Part shown: positions 40,739 to 52,700 of the stretch, piece after piece
Numbering within the stretch: the first letter of the stretch is position 1
Layout: each line of letters begins with the position of its first letter
NCBI RefSeq assembly: GCF_013433315.1
Contig: NZ_WXVV01000027.1
Span: 1-64,000 of the forward strand
Source: Pseudomonas crudilactis
Lineage (GTDB): Bacteria > Pseudomonadota > Gammaproteobacteria > Pseudomonadales > Pseudomonadaceae
DNA: 64,000 bases
Direction: 5' to 3'
The notes under the pieces: generated by a model
Databases searched by the model: none
What the model was told of the DNA's origin: nothing
The model's input: the letters and a program-made list of their open reading frames with translations, nothing else
Made by a program: the position numbers and the translations under genes

Positions 40739-43700
40739 ATGAATGCTGAAGACTCCTTGAAACTTGCTCGCCGGTTTATCGGGTTGCCCCTGGAAAAGCG
40801 CCAGATGTTCCTCGCGGCCCTGCAAAAGGAGGGCGTGGATTTCGCCCGGTTTCCGATCCCGGCCGGGATCGAAGCCGAGGATCGTCAGGCGTTGTCCTAC
40901 GCGCAGCGACGCATGTGGTTTCTCTGGCAACTCGATCCGCAGAGCGGCGCCTATAACCTGCCGGGCGCAGTGCGCCTGAGCGGTCGCCTCAACCTTGCCG
41001 CGCTGGAGCAAGCCTTCGCCAGCCTGGTCGAGCGTCACGAAACCCTGCGCACGGTGTTCCAGCGCCAGGCTGATGACAGCCTGTTGCAGGTGCCGGCCAC
41101 GGCGCCGCTGATGATCAGGCATGAAGATTTCAGTGCATTGCCGGCCGGCGAACGTGAGCAGGCCGTGGTGCAGGCCGCCGAACAGCAATCGGTATTGCCG
41201 TTCGATCTGGCCGTCGGTCCGCTGCTGCGGGTGACTTTGCTCAAGCTCGCCGAGCAGGAACATGTCCTGTTGCTGACCCTGCACCACATCGTTTCCGATG
41301 GCTGGTCGATGAACGTATTGATCGACGAATTCATCCGTTGCTATGACGCATTCGATGCCGGTCAGCAGCCGCAACTGGCCGCGTTGCCGATCCAGTACAG
41401 CGATTACGCCTTGTGGCAGCGCCGCTGGCTCGAAGCGGGCGAACAGGCGCGCCAACTCGATTACTGGCAAGCACAACTGGGCGACGAACACCCGGTACTG
41501 GAACTGCCGCTGGATCATTCGCGTCCGGCGATGCCGAGCTATCGCGGCACTCGCTATGAATTCGCTGTCGATGAACAACTGGCCGAGCAACTGCGCAACA
41601 CCGCGCAGCAGCATCAAGTCACGTTGTTCATGTTGTTGCTCGGCGCCTTCAACGCGTTGCTGCATCGCTACACCGGCCAGACCGACTTGCGCGTCGGCGT
41701 GCCGATTGCCAACCGTAACCGTGGCGAAATCGAAGGGCTGATCGGCTTCTTCGTCAACACCCAGGTGCTGCGTACCCGACTGGACGGGCAGACGCGGGTC
41801 GATGACCTGCTGCGCGCGATCAAGGAAACCGCGCTTGGCGCTCAGGCGCATCAGGATCTGCCGTTCGAACAACTGGTCGAGGCACTGAAACTGGAGCGCA
41901 GCCTCAGTCACACGCCGCTGTTCCAGGTGATGTACAACCACCAGCCGCAAGTGGCCGATATCGCCAGTCTCAGCACGGCGTCCGGCCTGGTGCTCGACAG
42001 CCTCGACTGGCAGAGCCGCACCACCCAGTTCGACCTGACCCTCGATACCTATGAGAAGGGCGGCAAGTTGCACGCGGCGCTGACGTACGCCAGCGACTTG
42101 TTCGAGGCTTCGACCATCGAGCGCATGGCCCGCCACTGGTTGCGCTTGCTCTCGGCCATGGTCGCCGATCCGGCGCAACGCGTCGGCGAATTGCCGCTGC
42201 TGGAAGCCGAGGAACAGCACACGCTGGTGCACGACTGGAACAACGCTCACGCGGTTTATCCGACCGAAACACCGATCCATCAACTGATCGAAGCGCAGGT
42301 CGCGCGCACGCCGAATGCGCCGGCGCTGGTGTTCGGCGAGCAGACCCTGAGCTACGCCGAACTGGATGCCCGCGCCAACCGCCTCGCGCATCTGCTGGGT
42401 CAACAAGGCGTGCGGGCCGACAGTCTGGTCGGTGTTTGCGCCTTGCGCTCGGTGGAAATGGTTGTCGCGCTGCTGGCGATTCTCAAGGCTGGCGGCGCTT
42501 ATGTACCGCTGGATCCGGAGTACCCGCAGGAACGTCTGGCGTACATGATCGAGGACAGCGGCATCACCTTGCTGCTGACCCAGGATGCTTTGCGGGCATC
42601 GCTGCCGACTGACGGCGTGCAGGTCATCACGCTGGATCAATCGGGCCTGCTCGACCGCTACAGCGATAGCCGCCCGAACGTCAGTGTCGATCCGCTGAAC
42701 CTGGCTTATGTGATTTACACCTCGGGTTCCACCGGCAAACCGAAAGGCGCCGGCAACAGCCACGCGGCGCTGGTCAATCGCTTGTGCTGGATGCAGGAAG
42801 CGTACGCGATCGACGCCAGCGATTCGGTGTTGCAGAAAACCCCGTTCAGTTTCGACGTGTCGGTCTGGGAATTCTTCTGGCCGCTGCTGACCGGCGCGCG
42901 TCTGGTGGTTGCTGCGCCAGGTGCGCACCGCGATCCGCTACAACTGATCGACATCATCAATCGCCACGGCATCAGTACGTTGCACTTTGTGCCGTCGATG
43001 TTGCAGGCGTTCATCCACGAGGCGGGTGTCGAAAGCTGCGTGGGCCTCAAGCGCATCGTCTGCAGCGGTGAAGCACTGCCGCTGGATGCGCAACTGCAAG
43101 TGTTCGCCAAACTGCCGAACGCCGGCCTCTACAACCTCTACGGCCCGACCGAAGCGGCGATCGACGTGACCCACTGGACCTGCGTTGACGAAGGCTCGGA
43201 CAGCGTGCCGATCGGCCGGCCAATCGCCAACCTGCGCACCCACGTCCTCGACGCCGAGTTGCTGCCGGTGCCAAGTGGCGTGGCTGGCGAACTGTATCTG
43301 GGCGGCGCCGGTCTGGCGCGCAGTTATCACCAGCGTCCGGCGCTGACCGCCGAGCGATTTGTACCGTGCCCGTTTCACCACGGCGCGCGCCTGTACCGCA
43401 CCGGTGACCGTGTGCGCCAACGTGCCGACGGCGTGATCGAATACCTCGGTCGTCTCGACCATCAAGTGAAACTGCGCGGTCTGCGCATCGAGCTGGGTGA
43501 AATCGAAACCCGCCTGATGCAGCATCCGCTGGTGCGCGAAGCGGTGGTGCTGGTGCAGGGTGGCAAGCACCTGGTGGCGTACCTTGTGCTGGAACAGGCT
43601 CAGCCGGACGAACAGTGGCAGCAGGACGTCAAGGCGTGGCTGCTCGGCAGCCTGCCGGAATTCATGGTGCCGACCTACCTGATGACGCTGGCCAAACTGC

Positions 43701-46700
43701 CGGTGACTGCCAACGGCAAACTCGACCGTAAAGCCTTGCCGCAACCGGATGCGGCGCCGCAAGAAGCGTTCGTCGCGCCGCAGGATGCGCTGCAAAAAGC
43801 CCTGGCGGCGATTTGGCAAGACGTGCTGGGACTCGAGCGCGTGGGTCTGGAGGACAACTTTTTCGAACTGGGCGGTGACTCGATCATTTCGATTCAGGTG
43901 GTCAGCCGTGCGCGGCAGGCCGGGATTCGTATCAGCCCGCGCGACCTGTTCCAGTACCAGACCGTGCGCAGCCTCGCGCTGGTTGCCACGCTGGATAATC
44001 AGACCTCGGTGGATCAAGGGCCGGTGACCGGCGACGCCGTGCTCGGGCCAATTCAACAGCATTTCTTCAGCCGCGCGATGCCGCTGCGTGAACACTGGAA
44101 CCAATCGCTGCTGCTGACCCCACGCGACACATTGAACGCGCAGTGGCTCGATGCCGCACTCGCTCAGGTGATCAATCATCACGACGCCTTGCGCCTGCGC
44201 TTTGTCGAAAGCGCCGAAGGCTGGCAGCAAAACCATGGCCCGCTGGTGGACAGTGTTGATCTGTGGTTGCGTGACGCCGAGTCGGCGGAACAGTTGCAGG
44301 CGCTGTGCAATCAGGCTCAACGCAGTCTCGATCTGCAAAACGGTCCGCTGCTGCGCGCACTGCTGGTGACGCTGGCCGATGGCACTCAGCGCCTGGCGTT
44401 GATCATTCACCATTTGGCAGTGGACGGCGTTTCCTGGCGGGTGTTGCTGGAAGACGTTCAGCAGGCGTACGAGCAATTGGCGGCGGGCGGCGGCATTCAG
44501 TTGCCGGCCAAAACCAATGCCTTCCAGAGCTGGACCGCGCGTCTGGAAAGCGCTGCTGCACGCTTCGATGAACAACTGGATTACTGGAAAATCCAGCATC
44601 AGGGCGCGACGGACCTGCCGTGCGAGCGTCCCGATGGCAGCTTGCAAAACCTGCATGGCGAGAAAATCGAATGGCGCCTCGACGCCGAGCGTACCCGTCA
44701 GTTGCTGCAACAGGCGCCGGCGGCGTATCGCACGCAAGTCAATGATCTGTTGTTGACTGCACTGGCACGCACCATCAGTCGCTGGACCCGCCAGCCCGGC
44801 ACGTTGATCGAACTGGAAGGGCATGGCCGCGAAGACCTGTTCGATGACATCGACCTGACCCGCACCGTGGGCTGGTTCACCAGTCTGTTCGCGGTCAATC
44901 TGACGGCCACCAATGATCTCGACGGTTCGATCAAGGCGATCAAGGAGCAACTGCGCGCGGTGCCGGACAAAGGTCTGGGCTACGGCGTGCTGCGTTATCT
45001 GGCGGCGCCATCGGTGCGCACCGAACTGGCAGCGTTGGCGCCGCCACGGATTACCTTCAACTACCTCGGCCAGTTCGACCGTCAGTTCGACGACGCGGCG
45101 CTGTTCGTGCCGTCCGCTGAAACCAGCGGCGTTGCGCAGGATCCGGCCGCGCCGTTGGCCAACTGGCTGACGCTGGAAGGCCAGGTCTATGGCGGTGAGC
45201 TGTCGATGAGCTGGGGCTTCAGTCGCGAGATGTTCGACAGCGCGACCGTGCAGCATCTAGTCGATCAATACGCGCTGGAACTGCATGCGCTGATTGAACA
45301 TTGCTGCACGTTGCATGCCGCGCAAGCAACGCCATCGGACTTCCCGCTGGCCCGCGTGACCCAGGCACAACTGGATGGGTTGCCGGTGCCGGCAGGTCAA
45401 CTCGATGATGTTTATCCGCTGTCGCCGATGCAACAGGGCCTGCTATTCCACACCCTTTATGAACAAGCGGCGGGTGAGTACATCAACCAGTTGCGCGTCG
45501 ACGTGCAAGGTCTCGATCCCGAGCGTTTCCGCGCCGCGTGGCAGGCCACCGTCGATGCGCAGGACATTCTGCGCAGTGGATTCGTCTGGCAGGGTGAGCT
45601 GACGCAGCCGGTGCAGATCGTCCACAAGCAGGTGCAACTGCCGTTCAGCACGCTGGACTGGCGCGACCGCGACGATCAGCCGGCAGCGCTCGCCGCGCTG
45701 GCCGATGCCGAGCGTCAGCAAGGTTTCGATCTGAGCAGTGCACCGTTACTGCGACTGCTGCTGGTGCAAACCGGTGCCGAGCAATGGCACCTGATTTACA
45801 CCCATCACCACATCCTCATGGACGGTTGGAGCAACTCGCAGTTGCTCGGCGAAGTGTTACAGCGCTACAGCGGCCGCACGCCCGCGAATGGCGGCGGACG
45901 TTATCGCGATTACATCGCCTGGCTGCAACGTCAGGACGGCCAACTCAGTGAAGATTTCTGGAGCGGCCAATTGGCTGCCCTGCAAGAGCCGACCCGGCTG
46001 GCGCGCGCGGCCACCGCTGGCGAGAAGCAGAGCGGCCATGGCGATCACTACCTGACGCTGGACGTGCAGCGCACCCAGGCGCTGGAAACCTTTGCCCGCC
46101 AGCAAAAAGTCACCGTCAACACCTTGGTGCAAGCGGCGTGGCTGCTGTTGCTGCAACGCTATACCGGCCACGAAGCTGTGGCGTTCGGTGCGACCGTGGC
46201 CGGGCGGCCGGCGGATCTGCCGGGCATCGAGCAGCAGGTCGGCCTGTTCATCAACACCTTGCCGGTCATCGGCGCGCCGCGTCCGGATCAAACCGTTGGC
46301 AGCTGGTTGCAAGCGGTTCAGGCGCAGAACCTCAGCCTGCGCGACTTCGAGCACACGCCACTGGCGGACATCCAGCGTTGGGCCGGGCAGGGCGGTGAAG
46401 CGCTGTTCGACAATATTCTGGTGTTCGAAAACTACCCGATTGCCCAGGCGCTGAGTCAGGCCGGGCAAGGGCTGACATTCGGTGATGTCGGCAATCTCGA
46501 ACAAACCCATTACGCGCTGAGCGTGGCGGTCACCCTCGGTCAGCAGTTGGCGTTGCACTACAGCTTTGATCGCGGCCAGTTCGCCAGCGATGTCATCAAA
46601 GGTATCAGTGCGCACCTGTTGCAATTGCTTGAGCAGTTTGCCCTGTCGGCGGAGCGCAACCTCGGTGAAATCGCCTTGGCAGATGCCCAAGAGCAGGCGC

Positions 46701-49700
46701 GCCAGCAAGCCGAAAACCACCCGCAGCCGTACCCGGTGGACATCGGCGTACATCAGCGCATTGCCGCGTTGGCTGCGCAAAATCCGCAGCGCACGGCGGT
46801 GATCTTCAACGGTGAGCATTTCAGCTACGGCGAGATCGACCAGCGTGCCAATCAACTGGCGCATGCCCTGATCGCCCGTGGCGTCGGCGCGGAAACCCGC
46901 GTCGGTGTAGCCCTGCCACGCAGTGAGTCGGTGATCGTCGCGCTGCTGGCGGTGCTCAAGGCTGGCGGTGCTTATGTGCCGCTGGACACCAGTTATCCGC
47001 GCGAACGCCTGGCCTATCTGATCGAAGATTCCGGGCTGGCGTTGTTGATCAGCGACTCGTCGGTATCGGCGCAATTGCCGGTCGATGAATCGGTGCCGCT
47101 GCTGGAACTGGATCGTCTCGATTTGCGCGAGTTGCCGATCAAGGCGCCACACGTGCAGCTCGATCCGCACAACCTCGCCTACGTGATTTATACCTCCGGT
47201 TCTACCGGCAATCCGAAAGGCGTCAGCGTCGCCCACGGTCCGTTGGCCATGCACTGCCAGGCCATCGGTCAGCGCTATGAAATGCGTGACAGCGACTGTG
47301 AATTCCATTTCATGTCGTTCGCCTTCGATGGTGCCCACGAGCGCTGGCTGACCAGCCTGACCCACGGTGCGTCGCTGCTGATTCGCGACGACACGTTGTG
47401 GACGCCGGAGCAGACCTACAACGCGATGATCGAACACGGCGTGACCGTCGTCGCATTCCCGCCGGTTTACCTGCAACAACTGGCCGAACACGCCGAGCGC
47501 GTCGGTAACCCGCCGAAAGTGCGCATCTATTGCTTCGGTGGTGATGCAGTGCCGAATGCCAGTTTCGAGCGGGTTAAACGCGCGCTCGATCCGGACTACA
47601 TCATCAACGGCTACGGCCCGACCGAAACCGTGGTCACGCCGCTGATCTGGAAGGCCGGTCGCGAGGTGCCATGCGGCGCCGCGTACGCGCCAATCGGCAG
47701 CCGCATCGGTGACCGCAGCGCCTACGTGCTCGACGCCGATCTGAATCTGCTGCCGCAAGGCATGGCCGGCGAGTTGTACCTCGGTGGCACGGGCTTGGCG
47801 CGGGGTTATCTGAACCGTCCGGGGCTGACCGCCGAGCGCTTTGTGGCTGACCCGTTCAGCACCAACGGCGGTTTGCTTTATCGCACTGGCGACCTGGTGC
47901 GTCAGCGTGTCGATGGCACGTTCGACTATCTGGACCGAATCGACAATCAGGTGAAAATTCGCGGTTTCCGTATCGAGTTGGGCGAAGTCGAAGCGGCGCT
48001 GCAAGCCCTCGACGGCGTGCGTGAAGCGGTGGTCGTCGCGCAGGAAGGCAGCGCCGGCAGTGGCAAGCGTCTGGTGGCCTATGTGGTCGGCGATTCCAGC
48101 CGTGCCGACTTCACCGACGATCTGCGTGCACAACTCAAGGCGACGTTGCCGGGGCACATGGTGCCGGCGTATGTCTTGCGTCTGGAGCGCATGCCGCTGA
48201 CACCGAACGGCAAACTCGATCGCAAGAACCTGCCGAAACCGGACGTCAGCCAACTGCAACAAACTTACGTTGCACCGCAAAGTGCGCTGGAACTGCAACT
48301 GGCGGCGATCTGGCAAGACGTGCTCAAGCTTGAGCAGGTGGGCATCAGCGACAATTTCTTCGAGCTGGGCGGCGATTCGATCATTTCGATTCAAGTGGTC
48401 AGCCGTGCGCGGCAGGCCGGGATTCGCTTTACACCGAAAGACCTGTTCCAGCATCAGACCATCGCGGCGTTGGCCGTTGTGGCACAGACCGGCGAAGCGC
48501 TGCAATTGATCGATCAGCAACCGGTGACCGGCACGACCGCACTGTTGCCGATTCATCAGGAATTCTTCGCGCAGACGATTCCCGATCGTCATCACTGGAA
48601 TCAGTCGGTGATGCTCAAGCCGATGCAGGCGCTGGACGCGCAGCTGCTGGAACAGGCGCTGGATGCTTTGGTACTGCATCACGACAGCTTGCGTCTGGAG
48701 TTTGTCGAGCAGACTGAAGGCTGGGTCGCGCAGTACCGCGACGTTGCAGTGCAAGCCGGCGAGACCATTCTCTGGCACGTCGAGGTGGCTGATCTTGCTG
48801 CCCTTGAGGCGCTGGGTGACAAGGCTCAGCGCAGCTTGCAATTGAGTGGTGGTTCGCTGATTCGCGCGGTGCTGGCGAACCTGGCTGACGGCACGCAACG
48901 TCTGTTGCTGATCGTCCATCACCTGGTGGTTGATGGCGTGTCGTGGCGGATTCTGTTCGAGGATCTGCAGAACGCTTATCGCCAGCTCAGCGCTGGCGCG
49001 TCCGCGCACTTGCCGGCGAAAACCAGTGCCGTCAAAGCCTGGGCGGCAGCCTTGCAGGACTACGCAGCAAGCCCTGCATTGCAGGCCGAACTGGGCTTCT
49101 GGCAACAACAGTTGCAGGGCGCTTCGGCTGCCTTGCCTTACGACCGTCCGCACGGTGGGCAGCAACATGATCAGGCGCTGACGATCCGCCGTAACCTCGA
49201 CAAAAACCTCACCCGCCAGTTGCTGCAGGATGCGCCGGCCGCCTATCGCACACAGGTCAACGATCTGCTGCTGACGGCATTGGCGCGAGTGATGGTGCGC
49301 TGGACCGGTGACGACCATGCGCTGGTTCTGCTCGAGGGCCACGGTCGCGAAGACCTCTTCGACAACATCGACCTGACCCGCACCGTGGGCTGGTTTACCA
49401 GTGTGTTCCCGGCGCGACTGTCGCCGCTGGCTGAGCTGGGCGCTTCGCTGAAACAGGTCAAGGAACAACTGCGGGCGATTCCGCACAAAGGTATCGGTTT
49501 CGGTGCGCTGGCACATCTGGGCGATGAGCAGGCTCGCGAAACGCTGCAGGCCTTGCCGGCACCGCGCCTGACCTTCAACTATCTGGGCCAGTTCGATGGC
49601 AGCTTCGATGCGGCCGATCAAGCCTTGTTCGCACCGACCAGCGAATCCGGTGGCGCTGAAGTCAATATGCAAGGGCCGCTGGGAAATCCGCTGGCGCTGA

Positions 49701-52700
49701 ACGGCAAAGTCTTCGGCGGCGAACTGGACATGAGCTGGACCTACAGCGGCGCCATGTTCGACGCGGCGACCATCCAGCGTCTGGCTGATGATTATGTGCA
49801 GGAGCTGACAGCACTGATCGGCCACTGTTGCGACAGCGGCAACCGTGGCGTGACGCCATCGGACTTCCCGCTGGCGCAACTGTCGCAGCTGCAACTGGAT
49901 GCGCTGGTGCTGGAGCCGCAAGGTATCGATGACATTTACCCGCTGTCGCCGATGCAGCAGGGCATGCTGTTCCACACCCTGCTCGAACATGGCAATGGCG
50001 ACTACATCAACCAGATGCGTCTGGACGTCGAGGGCGTCGAGCCGCAGCGCTTCCACGCCGCGTGGCAAGCGGTGGTGGATGCCCACGACATTCTGCGCAC
50101 CGGGTTCTTCTGGCAGGGCGACTTGCCGCAACCGGTGCAAGTGGTGCAGCGCCAGGTCGAGGTGCCGTTCAGCGTGCTCGACTGGAACGGCAAGGCTAAT
50201 CTGGATTCGGCGTTGCAAACCCTCGCTGACGAGGAGCGCGCACTGGGCCTGGACCTGACCTGTGCGCCGCTGCTGCGTCTGGTGCTGGTGCGCACGGCGA
50301 CTGATCGTCATCACCTGATCTACACCAACCATCACATTTTGATGGACGGCTGGAGCAGCGCGCAGTTGCTTGGCGAAGTGTTGCAGCATTATCGCGGCGA
50401 AGCGGTACCGCGTCCGGCGGGTCGCTATCGCGATTACATTGGCTGGCTGCAACGTCAGGATGCGGCGGCTGCCGAGAGTTACTGGCTGGCAACGCTGGAA
50501 CATCTGCAAGAGCCGACGCGTCTGGCCAATGCGCTCGCGCGGCCAGTCGACGGTTTGCCAAGTGTCGGTTATGGCGACCATTACCAAGTTCTCGACGCTG
50601 ATCTGAGTCTGCGTCTGGGTGAATTCGCCCGTGCCTCGAAAGTCACCGTCAACACCCTGGTGCAAGCCGCATGGCTGTTGCTGTTGCAGCGTTACACCGG
50701 CAAAGACTGCGTGGCGTTCGGTGCAACCGTGGCCGGACGTCCGGCGGATCTGCCGGGGGCTGAAGAACAGATCGGTCTGTTCATCAACACCTTGCCAGTG
50801 GTGGCCGCGCCGCAAGCGCAGCAGAGTCTGGCCAGTTGGCTGCAAGCCGTGCAGGCGCAGAACCTCGCGTCCCGTGAGTTCGAACACACGCCACTGGCGG
50901 ACATTCAGCGTTGGGCCGGGCAGGGCGGTGACGCGTTGTTCGACAGCCTGATGGTGTTCGAGAACTATCCGATTGGCGAAGCGCTGGAGCGCGGCGCGCC
51001 GCAGGGTTTGCGTTTCGGCGCGGTGGTCAATCAGGAACAGACCAACTATCCGTTGACCTTGCTGGTGAGCATGGGCGCGCAACTGTCGGTGCATTTCAGT
51101 TACCAGCGCGACAGTTTTGCGGCGGCCAGCGTGGCGCAGTTGGGCGCCCATTTGCAGCGTTTGCTGACGCAGATGGCTGCAGCAGGTGAGCACTCGTTGA
51201 GTGAGTTGAACCTGATTGACCACGTCACGAACGTCGAGACCGACTTCGTCACCGAACTGTGCATTCATCAAGGCATTGCCCGCCAAGTGGCAGCAACCCC
51301 GGACGCGCTGGCGGTGACCTTCGCCAATACGCAACTGAGCTACGCCGAACTGGATGCGCAGGCCAATCGCCTGGCGCACAAATTGATCGAACTGGGTGTC
51401 GGCCCGGAAGTGCGGGTGGGCGTGGCGATGCCGCGTTCCGAGCAGTTGCTGATTGCCTTGCTGGCGGTGCTCAAGTCGGGTGGCGCTTACGTGCCGCTGG
51501 ACCCGGATTACCCGGCTGACCGCGTTGCCTACATGCTCGAAGACAGCCGCGCGCGGGTGCTGCTCACTGAGCAAGCGGTCGCCGCAACCCTGAGCGTGCC
51601 GGGTGACACGCAAGTGCTGCTAATGGATCTGGTTTCGCTGAGCGCTTATCCGGCTAGCGCACCTCAAACATCGGTCACACCGGACAACCTCGCTTACGTG
51701 ATCTACACCTCCGGTTCCACCGGCAAACCGAAAGGCGTGGCGATTGCCCATCGCAACGTCATGGCGCTGATCGACTGGTCGGCCAAGGTCTATAGCCACG
51801 ACGATATTCAAGGCGTGCTGGCCTCGACCTCGGTTTGCTTCGACCTGTCGGTATGGGAGCTGTTTGTCACATTGGCCAACGGCGGTTCGCTGATCATTGC
51901 GCGTAATGCTTTGGAGCTGGCGAGCCTGCCAGCGCGTGATCAGGTACGCCTGATCAACACCGTGCCGTCGGCTATTGCTGCACTGCAACGCGCCGGTCAG
52001 ATTCCGCCGAGTGTGCGCATCATCAATCTGGCCGGTGAGCCGCTCAAGCAAGGCCTGGTCGACACGCTGTATCAGCAGTCGACGGTCGAGCACGTCTATG
52101 ACCTGTACGGCCCGTCGGAAGACACCACCTATTCGACCTGGACCCGTCGCATCGCCGGTGGCCAGCCGCGCATCGGTCGTGCGCTCGAGCACAGCGCCAG
52201 CCACTTGCTCGACGCCGATCTGCAAGCGGTGCCGCAAGGGATTTCGGCGGAGCTGTACTTGTCGGGCGCCGGCATCACCCGTGGTTATCTGGGGCGTGCG
52301 GCGATGACCGCCGAGCGCTTTGTGCCCAATCCACTCGCCAGCAACGGCGAGCGCATGTACCGCACCGGCGACCTGATTCGTGAACGCGAAGAGGGCGAGC
52401 TGGAGTACATGGGCCGGATTGACCATCAGGTGAAAATTCGTGGATTCCGCATCGAACTGGGGGAGATCGAGGCACGATTGCTCGCGCAACCGGCAGTCAC
52501 CGAAGCAGCGGTGTTGGCCATCGAAAGCGAAACCGGTGCGCAACTGGTGGCCTACGTGGTCGCACCACAACTGGATCTGTACGACGGCGAAGCGCAGCGG
52601 CAACTGCGCGACGGACTAAAGACTGGCCTCAAGTCTTCGTTACCTGACTACATGATTCCCGCGCACCTGCTGTTCCTTGAGCAGTTGCCACTGACTCCCA

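Noticed and set aside
45857..51613. 1918-codon open frame antisense to the first NRPS
   Set aside because: It mirrors the NRPS codon structure. The product is His/Arg/Gln-rich without any domain, as are the other long antisense frames at 42938-45256, 52846-56097, 56098-58335 and 61327-63510. They arise from high third-position GC in the NRPS genes.
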